A stretch of DNA of 64,000 nucleotides. It comes from Echinometra lucunter (taxonomy: Eukaryota; Echinodermata; Echinoidea; Camarodonta; Echinometridae). The notes below the pieces were generated by a model. That model ran no database searches and was not told the origin of the DNA. It saw nothing but the letters and a program-made list of their open reading frames with translations. This document shows positions 34,915 to 47,055 of this stretch, in pieces; the stretch's first letter is position 1, and the number at the start of each line of letters is the position of its first letter. The translations under genes were made by a program, and so were the position numbers. The DNA is taken from positions 62,001 through 126,000 of the forward strand of contig JAPZVO010000042.1 of assembly GCA_029962745.1 (NCBI GenBank), written 5' to 3'.

Positions 34915-35052
34915 CTCACATTTTGCCTTCCAGTTGCCGTCGAACAGAAATATGTTTACATCTGAAATATTCTTCTGTACATAGAATTCTAAGACTTCAG
35001 GGTCACCTATTTGCTCATAGCCTTCCAGATTGCTGTTCTTAGAATCCTCCAC
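34915..35052 (-). CDS. Exon: UPA-like region, second part (last exon seen)
   Basis: 138 nt, 46 codons, phase 0 at both ends. Acceptor ACTATAG, donor GTACTT. It encodes an acidic segment with YEQIGDPEVLEFYVQK and DVNIFLFDGNWKAK, ending in a tryptophan-containing strand, as expected of the distal UPA fold. No following exon was identified. Confidence 0.7.
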
Positions 35053-38000
35053 CTATAGTTAAAGAGAACAAAACACTTAGGTGGTAATCATGATAATCAG
35101 CTCTAGAGCACGGTTGAGATTTGCCAGGAGAGAGAATACATGTAATTGTCCTTGAAATTAGTAAAAAGCACAAAAGTATGAACCCCATTAGATAATGCTT
35201 GGGATGCCTTAGGCCGAGCCATCAATGAGAGAGCGGTCATTCCTTGAATGTAACATATTTTGAAAAATGGCATTGCTTTACAAGAGGGGACGAAATAGCA
35301 GATCTTCATGTCATTTTACTTGAAAAAGAATTCCCTGTTGAACCACATCAACAATAACTGAATCAAGTAATTTCTAAAATCATGAAAGTCATAATGCATC
35401 CGGTCTTAGTTCAGTTAAGTCAAAATAATAAGTCCAAAACCGAAACTTACCGTTGATAATTTCCACGGCGGGACCAAACCTTGGCTCGGTCTCACTCTAC
35501 AGCCTTACGATGATGGGTGTATCTTACTGAAACGAGCGGGGAATCATCAACAGAACGCTTGTATTTGGATTTATGATTCTGACTTCATCAAGCAATTTAT
35601 CTCCTTAGAATTAAGGATGTGTTGCGTTTTTTTTTTGGGGGGGGGGAACAACTTGTAATGTATCCATACAACGTATGGACATCTGAAAGGATTCCCTTCT
35701 TGGAAGAGTGCTCTAACTACGGGTATGGGTCATATTTATTTTTACCTTGTTTGGAATATTGTCTGCTAACGTAATTTTCAAGTCATGACCAAAGCAGTCT
35801 GAACGTTGCTTCGATGAAACGGAACATAATACATATTTGCCTCGGAAAAGTCTCTTGAATGCAGCATACAGCTTACAAAACTCGTCAATGTATAAGGAAA
35901 ATTCCCTTTCTTGCACGACCACTGCGGGGATGTCCTGTAAATCCCGAGATACCATTTCCTTGGTTGTCAGTTCATCACCTGTGGAAATTCAAATGATCAA
36001 AATACAAATAAGATTAAAAAAAATGAATTGGAAGAGTATATTTCCCTCAGGCGCTAAATCCACTTTGATTGATTTCGAGTGAAACAAGTAAGTTTTGCTC
36101 AATCCATCTATCTTATTCTAAAACATATTTTTGGAAGCGCTAGCATTATTGGTAAGAAACGAAAAAAATATCTGTAAGAGAAGTATACACGATTGTGTAC
36201 TTTTCCATGAAAATGTCGGGGAAAAAGTTCAAACGAAAAATCCACTGGAGTAAATTTGGGGGATGGGGGCAATGTACCCCCACATTTTCGAGGGGGGGGG
36301 CTGTACAAATATACTGCCTCACCACATACAAGCATACAAACACACCTTGCCTCCACACAATTTGAATGAATAATATTATAACCAGTTCTGAAAAAAATTA
36401 ACGAATTTTAACAAATTAAAAACGACGTTCAGGTGGTAGAATTTTTGTTTTACGTGCTGTTAAAAACGAGAGGCAGGACGCAGGGTCTATCTCCGGAAGG
36501 GGGTTATTATATTCCCCCAGTATTTCAGGTGAGGATGGCATGAAATATCATCCTTAATAATTCACCTAAAATGAAATCGATCGGGAGTTGGGCCAATATA
36601 CATCATAGGCATGTAGGGTATTCTGATGGCAAGCAAGACGTGATTATTTTTGACTCTCTCGTTTCGCTCTATTGCTCTATAGTCCTTTGGAAGCACATAG
36701 ACGTGACAGAGACGTTAGATAATAACGTGATATGAGCTATGCAAGAATTATAAGCCCCCTACATTTGCTTTACATGCATTATTCCGTTAATAGATTTTGA
36801 ATTTGGTTGACCCATATTACATATGCACATCCATATTTGGAAGATGAACGACGAAAAGCACTCTACGGCCTCACGAACGGGCGAATAGGCGGCGAATGAG
36901 GTATGTGCTGAACTGAGCACAAGCTTTTCGTTCTTCCGAATCGGCTAATAAAATTGGCGGCTAGCCTATTCTGACGGGGGTGCGATTTTTTCGTCCTTAC
37001 CAACCAGTGCATATGTTTTTAAGCTTATGATTTGAGTTTTCTTCATATATGTTGCTTAATACCAACATGACATGAAAATTCAATATAGAGCTCATTTTAT
37101 ACTCTGCAAACTTGCTGGAAAACAACGATTCGGAGCCTATAAGTATATAGATTCACTAATGAAAAAGGTAAAAAAGAAAAAATTAAAAGAATAGAACGCT
37201 TTTTTCTCTTAACTGTGTTTTTCCCCGAGGATGGACTGTCCAACGATTCGTAAGACCGCAATCGACTTATTATATATTAATATTTTGTTTTATGGTACAC
37301 ATATGTTTTTGTAACGGCAGTCCAGTAGATCACAAGAGCTACAGTCGTAGCTCGTGGACAGTCCACCTCGATCGTTCTGAATTGGATCACACTCCATTTC
37401 ATCATGCCAACCAAAGGGAAGGGGATATCTTCAGGAAGGTCATCAGAAACGTAAGTGTATTATCAGGAAATCATCAGGAATATCACCCATAGAACTTGAA
37501 ACACCGGCGTAAATCCACTTTGAGGAGTGGGGGGTGATGATCGACTTTTTCGACGATTTTTTTTTTCTGTACAACACTTAAATATAAACACACACTCACC
37601 CACTTGCACAGACCTCCTTACAAACGTTCTAATTCTTATTTTTCGATCGAGCGAAAAAAAACGACTCTTCTGATTTTTGTTGCATTTTCAAATAGAAATG
37701 CTAACTTATGATTAGCGAGCAAGTGAGCCAAAAAATACTGACTTTTTATGGTTTTTAATCACATTTTCAAATAGAAATTCTAAAATAGTGATGAGCGAGC
37801 CAAAAATAACCACTTTTCTGGTTTTCAGTTGCATTTTCAAAAAGAAATTTTAAAATAAGATGGTTATTTCTCGCAGATTATAAGTTTTACTAACTGATTA
37901 ACTCTAATATCATTTCTTCCTTCAAAAGTGGGGGATGTTTGTACACACCATCCCTCCCTCTCGAAAAAGTGGGGGATATATCCCCCATCCCCCTCCCATC

Positions 38001-41000
38001 CCCACCCCCCCCCCCCCCGGGATTTACGCCAATGACTTGGAAGCAGAGGAGCAAATGAGTTAGAGTACACAGAGGAAATGCTGTTTAATAATGAAGGCAG
38101 ATGTTTGCAAAGTAAACTGACTGTTGCACAGCTCATATTATAAACAATGTCTTTAAATATTAAACACGGCTGTGAGTTTAGGCGCTCATGTATTCGTTAA
38201 ATGAATGTTCCTTGGACGTCACTCAACTGTTTTCCTGCCGGTTTCACCATGCGATAGATGTATGAAGCGTTCCGTGGCTGGAGTGGCTTGTCTTAAAACT
38301 GGTAAGATTCCGCCCGAGTAACGATGAAAACGGCAAGAAACCGCCAGATATTATGAAAACCGCCAATCACGATTGAAATTTGAAAAGGCGAGCGCTGTCT
38401 GTCAACGTCTAGATGCGTCTGTAAATCAGATGAAGAACGCATTTAAACTAGAAAAAAAAAGTTTTGTGTCCATTTTAGGACACGGATGCCCCCGTGACGT
38501 AATTCGCTCGTTTGCACCCTAAAATTCAATGTTTCAAAGTGATTTGAAGGGAAAAAAGTTTCCTGGTGATTTGATAGTTATTCATTAGTAATATAGACGT
38601 ATTTCAATGAGCTGAATTTTACTGTGCAGTGTTATGTATATGAATAAATAAATAATCCTATACATAAAAGAAAAGCGGTACCATATAATAGCGTTCCCTC
38701 ATCAAAGACATCACAGACGACCAGACTCAGCGCTTTTTCACGTGCGTTGCGAGCGGCCGATGCTTAGCCTCGCGCCCGAGCTCTGTCCGGACGGGGTCAT
38801 TGTGCAGCCGAACGTCAGGTGACCGTTTAGTTTGTGCGAGTGATCCCTTAAAAAATCTGCGCATGCCCATTTGCAGATGACGTCATTTCAGTAGGCTTTG
38901 TGCGTATGTAACTCTATGGCCGGAATGGAGGTTTAATTTAGTACCAGGTTTAACCCCCCCCCCCCCCATGGTTTTTTTTTTAGTCCATGGTTTAAACCTC
39001 CCCATGGTTTAAATCCATTTCTGTTTCACCAACGATGTGCTATTTAGTCCGCGGTTTAAACGAGGTTTAAACCATGGACTATGATAAACCACTGTTGTGA
39101 ATTCCGGCCTATGGGTTTTAAAAGCTAAAATTCTCTTTTCACTACCTACAAATCTTCCTTCAGAAAGAAGACCTATCTCCCATTTTTTCGCAAAAATATA
39201 CAATACATTTCTCATTTCCATGAATGAGAAATTTATGCACACTGCCAAATCAGGAAAAAAGATAGAAGATTCTCTCCCCAAACCCTATAATAATTCGATA
39301 AAACGTAGGAATAATACAACAAAACAAACGAAAACAAAATCTTGCTATTTTCAGACACGAATGTTTATTAATATTGTAGTCACTGAGAGGTCTCAACTCA
39401 TAATTCGCAAAACAGCGGCATAATCGTAGTTTCAATTTTCTTTTAATTTTGATGGCCGCATGTTCGCTCGCCGACAAATGACGTTTGGTAATTCAAGATA
39501 AAACCCGCGTTCATACCATACCGTGTGGCCATGTCTGAGTGCATGGTCGCTGTAATGTGAGGATAGGAAAGTGTTTTGTCTATATTCAGTCAGTGAATGC
39601 AATCATATGTGAGTTGTAGGCATATGTTCCTGTATTCGCAAATAGGATGATACGGGGCATGGCACTGCCAAATCGAATTTTTGCGAGCATTGCGTGAAGC
39701 GCCATCTATACTCCATGTTCGCGGTGCTTTAAGCAAAAAGCCGTGATTTCCCAAAGTGGATTTGGGGCCTTTGGAAAAAGACGAATTTGTATCTAGCGCC
39801 TTTATAATAGCACTGAAATAGAATGCATTTTAACCAGTATTTTGTCCTACTTTCCAGATTTTTTTTTTTTTCAAGTTATCAAATGGTTCGTGCAAAATCG
39901 CACATATAACATGTCTAAAAGGCATCCGTTCAGTCCTACTAATGCTTTGGTGTTGGTGAAAATAGATTTAGCGCCTCTTGGAAATCAGCTCATTATTGGT
40001 ATTTTATTTGGCATACTCTTGCAAGAAAAGAGGTGAAACCAAATGAATTATAACAACTGAAATATAGTCATTTACTTTATGTGAAATGAAGATGATTCTA
40101 TTTGTCCCGGACCTTTGTGTCATGATCCGCGTTTTAGTTCCAATGACCTCTAAAGTAGTCAACAACAAATCGTTCATTCGGATACATGCATAGGATTTTG
40201 AAAAAAGGTTGACCGTGGTTTCCTTTTTCTTATAATAATTCATAGATATTTTTTCATCGAAATAATTAACACAGTCATGAGGAAAGGTTTAGGCTTGGTG
40301 CAGTCAGCGAAACCACGAACTGCAAAATGTGGCGAACTGATGATAAAAGTACTTAGGTAACATATCACTGACTGGGACGTATTGTTCTTCAAGGTTTGTT
40401 TTGTTTCTTTGTTTTGTTCTGTTTTGTTTTGTTCTTGTTTTTTATTTCTACTCGTCCCTTGACCAGTCTCTGACCAGATTACAGGTTGCGGGCATTCTGG
40501 AATAATTAAATGAATTTACTGTAACAAAAATTTCATCGGGTTTACATGGACATTACGTCCTTAGAAACGTTAGACAAGACGGGCATTGTTATTCTTTGCA
40601 TCATGATCATGATATTCTAGTTTTATGGGTGAAATAAAAATTCTTAAAGGGGGTTCCCAATGCTGAAACAGTGTTAGTTCATTTAAAAGAGCATGATTTT
40701 TTTAGCAGAAAATCATCTGCCTAAAGTTTTTTTTTATTTTAATTCGTGATGCCAAGAAAAAACCCCAAATGTGGTAACATTTCAGGATATTTTTGACCCC
40801 TCAGCTGTGACCCAGTTTCAACTGGGTACCCACTTTGACGTCAAAATGACGTCAAAGTGGGTACATTGTCGCGCAAATCTAGCAAAATGCGCGAAACGTA
40901 TAATACACATGGTACAGTCTAGTGCGTAGCACAACTGCATGGCGCGAAGTTGGGTACCCACTTTTACGTCATACCTCATACTCTATTTTTTTTTTTTTGG

Positions 41001-44000
41001 TCAGGGTCTTGACTTTTTATGAGAAAATTAGCCTAAAGGCATTGACGTGGATTGATAATCATCAATTTTTCAATGTTATTCTCCTTAGAATTCTATTCTC
41101 GATCATATATATATATATGTATATACACTGAAAGAAATGAAAATGCGAGAATAATTGCATAGCTTCCTCAATGTTCCTCAGAGCTGTCATCCATTTTGAA
41201 TCAAGGGTTGAAAAAATGCCTCCGCCGGGAATCGAACCCGGGTCACTGGCTTAGAACGCCAATGCCTTACCATTAGACCACAGAGGCGGGCCAGCAGTTA
41301 GGCCTGACCGAATTCAATTGACCGACAGACAGATTTCCAACCCAATTCTTCCATTTTCATTTCTTTCAGCGCTTTCTTTGGCAACTCAAGGGAGTTGCCA
41401 AAGTTGTTTGCATTTGTCAAATTTCTTTATATATAGATATATATTACCATTGTGTAATCATTTTAACATCAACTAGAGTCTATTTTCCACACTGATCTTA
41501 CCTCGGTAGTGATAGAGAACCATTTCAATTAATGAGGTGTCTACATGTTCTTCGAGCTTTGCGCAGTGTGGGATTCTGATCTGAACAGGTTTCTTGAACT
41601 TTAGACCGCAAGGGCTGAGTTGAACCCCAAAGCTTGCAAGCATCTCCCCTTCCTGGATTGCTGGTTCTGGTGGACTACTGAGTAATTTCACGGTTATTTC
41701 CTGGTCATCATCAAGTGCATCCGATGGTATGGTCATATGGACGCCATACTGGTCAAGATCGATTTCTCCTCCACTGGGACCTATTGTTTTCCTTGCAGTA
41801 CGTTTGATATTTTCGGATTCAAGAGCAAGTGCTAAAATAGAAGAACGTATGTAGAAATTTCAGTTCTTTAATCAAAAGAAACTGAAATATTCACAATGCA
41901 AACATGAAAAGTATTTATAATGTATTTTCTAATTTTTCTCTTCATGTTTCATCTCTCTCTCTCTCGCACACACACACACACACACACGCGCGCGCACGCT
42001 CTCTCTCTCTCTCTTTCTGTCTTTCCTAGTTTTCACCACCCACTTTTAAAAATGCATTTCACGGCTCCTTCCAGAATATTAAAGAGTTTAATATTTATTC
42101 TTGGAAACTGCATCATAGAGATTATTATCAGTTTAAATTCATTGAATATTTTCAGGGGAGGGGGAGGTTTATTTTATATCTGTATCTATTTCTTGACTTC
42201 ACAACAACAAGAAAATAAAAACTAATGATTCACACTAGATCCAGAATTTCATTCGAAAAAAAATTATAGCTTCTTATAACAAGAAGTATACTTACCATCT
42301 AGTACATCTTGTTGTTCTTCTTGGGGTATACTATTGACGGAGAAATAAATGAATGAATAACACACAAATTAAGAAAGGAAATAACTATCAAACGGATTTG
42401 AGGTCATTGTGGTAGTGCTCTGTCCATGGTGTTTGCTTAAAAAAAAGTTTTCGGAGGCTTGGAGAGCGGCAAAAGTAGGGCCAAATCTGACAGGAAGTGA
42501 GTCCGCGATTAAACTGCCACCAAATTCTCCTAATATACAACCCCCCCCCCCCCAAAAAAAAAAAAAGAAAAAAAAAACAGCCTCTATCTATACATGATCT
42601 ACATCTAGAAAAGCCTTAACATATCACTGGCTCGCATTCGTACCTTTCTAAGGATTAAACCAGTCAACAAAACTGAAAATGTGACAAGGCGTGCCCTAAA
42701 ATAATCCCCGAATAACAGTTTTTAACCTAATGAGGAGATAATGAATCACGAATTGCTTTGATTAAATATCACGATTCACTAGTAATACTGGGGAGAAACA
42801 TGCCTACCTGTTTGACATGATAAAAATTGAAATATCTGCATGTGCCCCTGCCATTCACAATGTCGTCTCAACCTTTATATTTAACACTCTTAGTTACTAA
42901 GCCAACCCCAAATATCGAAATGCTATGACGCCCCACCCCTGTAGTCAATAATTTCCTAAAGTTAGTCCCTTTAGTCCGGGTTATAATTGAGGGAGGTGCC
43001 ACCTGGAGAAGGAAAAATTCTCCTGTGTTTTTTCTAGACCAGTTTTTTATGGGGAACAAGAATATCTGAGGTAAACAGACTGTATCCTGAGACATTTTCC
43101 GTTAGCGCGCTTTTTTTTCAAAATGGCCACCAAAATCCCATATAAATTGTGTATATGGGTTAAATAAGTATCTATGAGGCATGTTTGACCACCTTTTGCA
43201 TTAGTTTTGTTTATAGTAATTCATAAAGAAGCTACGTTTGTATTACAGAATCAATAAAGTGGTCCAGAATGAGGGCGCTTTTCAAAATGGCTGCCAAAAT
43301 CCGATATAAATTTATTTAAATATGGGTCAAATAAGCATTTTATGAGGTGCGGTTGGCCCCTTTTTGCATTAGTTTTGATCATAATTATTAAAAAAAGAAG
43401 CTACGTTTGTATAACTGAATCTATAAAGAGATCCAAAATGAGGGTGCTTTTCAAAATGGCCACCAAAATCCCATAAACAACGTATAAATGGGTTAAACAG
43501 GCATTTACGGGGCGCTTTGGACCACTTCTGCATTGGTTTTGATTAAACTTATTTTTTAAAAAATTAGCTACATGTGGAACACAATTTATAAAGTCGTCCA
43601 AAAATGAGAGCGCTTTTCAAAATTGCCACCAAATTCCAATGCATTATTATTTGCGAGACTAACAAACGAGACTATGAAGCAGATGGTCCGTAGTATTCAC
43701 ATTCACACTGTCATCACAATAACTTGATGGTCTTTTCTGTTCGCTTAATGCTTACAGGGGGAAATGCAATTTCGACACTATACATGCTTTTCTAAATTTG
43801 ATAATTTGTATCTTCAGTATTCAAGAATACATGAACAAAAAAACCCTGTACCTAGGAGCTGTGCATATTTGTGCAGAAGTTAAGGCACATGTAACTTTCA
43901 CTGCTATGTCACAAAGATTTTCAAGTTCTTCCAAAACATTATAAGTTTGAGGGGTTTTTATGAGAAGTGCTTAAAACTGCCCTTTTCATTCTCGTTTCTG

Positions 44001-47000
44001 TTTTTGTTCTCTTAGTTGTTGTTGATTCCTCACATAGAAATATTGCTATCTTGATCAAAGATTGCATAATGTTCTTTCATATATGGTTCATTTGGTTCAG
44101 AACAAGAAATCAGATCTTTACTTAAATGAAATCAGAGTAAGATATGATTTCTGTCAGAATTACTTCATAGTAAACAGAAAACATCAACAAGTTATTATGA
44201 TGACCTTCAATTGAAATATTATTGCAATTGTGAAAGTGAACACTACTGACAATCCCAAATAATTACGAATAGTTCCATAAAGAAAGTATATCAATATTTA
44301 AAGTTATTTTTGTTACACACTTCCTGATACATATTCATGTCATTATCCAAATTTTGGCGGACATTCTGAAAAGCGGCCTTATTGATAGCCCTCTCTTTTG
44401 TCAATCACATGGTTTATTGTTGCAAATACGTGAACAAAACTAATTTAAATCTACACAAACCTGCTTCATAGCATCGTTGTTTGACTCACAAATCATATAA
44501 CATTGAAATTTGGCAACCATTTTGAAAAGCTCCCTCCTTTTGGACCTCTTCATAGATTATGTGTTAAACATGTAGCTATTTTTTTAATTATTTTAATTAA
44601 AAATAATGCAGAAACGTGGTGAAAAGCACCTCATAAGTGCTTTTTAACCCATGTATGACTTTCTATGGGATTTTGGTGGCCATTTTGAAAAGCACCACCA
44701 TTTTCGATCTCTTTATAGATTCTGTTATACAAACGTACCTTCTTTTTGAATAATTCTGATCAAAAATAATGCAAAAATGGGCCAAACGCACCTCATAAAT
44801 GCTTATTTGACCCATATTTAAATAAATTTATAAGGGATTTTGGCGGCCATTTTGAAAAGCGCCCTCATTTTAGACCTCTTTATAGATTCTGCAATACAAA
44901 CGTAGCTTCTTTATGAATAACTCTAATTAAAACTAATGCAAAAAGTGGTCAACCATGCCTCATAGAGACTTATTTCACCCATATGGGATTTTGGCGACCA
45001 TTTTGAATAGCGCCCTCATTCTGGACCACTTTATAGATTCTGTAATACAAACGTAGCTTCCTTATGAATAACTCTAATCAAAACTAATGCAAAAAGTGGT
45101 CAAACATGCCTCATAGATACTTATTTAATCAATATACACAATTTACATGGGATTTTGGTGGCCATTTCGAAAAAAGCGCCCTCACGGAAAATTTTTCAGG
45201 ATACAGCCTGTTTACCTCAGATAGTCTTGTTCCCCACGAAAAACTGGTCCAGAAAAAAACCACATGAGAATTTCTTCTTCTCCAGGTGGCACCTCCCTCA
45301 ATTATAACCCAGACTACTTAACAAAGTATGGTGTCTGTAAACCCTTCCTTTGATTGGAATCTAAAGCTGTAGGGGGAACACAAAGGCGGTTAAGCCTTGT
45401 CATTTTTTTCTCCCGCTCACTTTTCTACTTTATCACATTAACCACATTTCAACTGGACATACTACTTTTCAGTATAGCAAGCCCACCTTTTATGGCTGAT
45501 ACATTTGGTAAAGTTTTAGAATTTTATAAATGAGGAGAAATATTAGCTTACTGCTGGCTAATTAAACAATTTTGACGCTTGAAAATCACGAAAATATGAC
45601 GACGGGTCATGATCTTACGCATGTATTTACGTAAAAGCGTAAACTGCAGCTGGGAGAGAATCTCTTCAAAATAAGCAATGGCTAATCAGGCAACCCTCTG
45701 TATACAATACAAAAACTTTCCTTTTGATTCTGATTACAGATTGAAAATGAATGAAAGTTAATGCTGCTGACCAAAAAAGACTGCTTTCGGGAAAACAAGT
45801 TTGTTTTGTTTTGTTTTGTTTGTTTGTTTGTTTTTTTTGCTACCAGTGATTACTCTGAATATCCGATTGAAGCAATAGGTTATATAGAAATGCAAATGAT
45901 AGACGTTTGGTACATCTTCACATACATCAAAGCTCCACCTTGATCAAAACTCTACCTTGAGACGACCAGCTGCCACATTCTATGTGAGTTTGTGTACTGT
46001 ATTGGCGTATTACCACTCCCATCAAACACCGTACATTTGGCTCCCTTTTCTAGGAGGTAGAGGAGGAGTTTTTCCTTTTCGGATAGCGGCCCGAATTCTG
46101 GATGGCTTGATGACACCTTAGCATACGAAAACAAAGTAAATATTTTACTATTATTCTCATGGAAGGAATTTATATCTGGAAAAAGTTAAGGCGCGTGTCA
46201 GAAGAAGACAGTTCCACCATCAGTAACATTTCAAAGGGTTTTTTTTTTTCCTTTGGCCCTCATGAAAATGAACTATATGCATGTTCATTCCTCATTATGA
46301 GAAGAACTGTAATTCTTAGCATTTAGACTTTTACCCTGTGTGAAACGCCTCGATATACATGAATTTTACTTCAGAATAGCACAAAAGAGAACATAAAAGA
46401 TTATGATTAATCTTGTGCCTAACATTACACGCGTAGAGTAGTAAGTGATATGAAATGATTTTAAATGTTATTTTTCCATGCTTTAAGCTGGTATCGATAT
46501 GAAGAATTTACAACTTGAACCGTCTATTTATTAGATCGCAGAAACAGTGAAATATTGTGAAATATAAAACATCGACGGGTGTCGAACCTAAGATACGGAA
46601 TAGCCGACTAAAACTACTCAGATTTGACTTTCGTCACTTTTATCGCCCGTTTCGTGTACTTTGAAAACCGGGGGGGGGGGGTATTTTGGTCATTTTTAAA
46701 TCCCGGAAAATAAGGCAGGACATCATCTAATGTTCCAAATTCTGCTTCAATATTGGGCGTGTATTGCCATTGCAAAGATAAGCCTTAAATTTACATGTTT
46801 CATTTCTGTATCGTTACTAACTGAAATTTGAGTTCCCCTGTAGCTTCAGGCAAAACCATTTTTTTCACCAAAAAAATGGACATAAGTTTTTAACTTGGTG
46901 TCATTACAGACATTGAACATAATAGTGTTTGATATAAATCATGAAACTGCCCTGACGTGAAGCTAGTACTATCATGTTATTATTATTATCATTATTCTTA

Positions 47001-47012
47001 TCATTATTCTTA

Positions 47013-47055
<43 letters not shown>

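Noticed and set aside
36108..36358. Overlapping minus frames with a Cys-rich start
   Set aside because: They run through a poly-G/C repeat fragment in an intron and have no family signature.
46565..46620. Possible tRNA or SINE head (B-box-like gggtgtcgaacc on the plus strand)
   Set aside because: No A box at the right spacing and no cloverleaf could be built.
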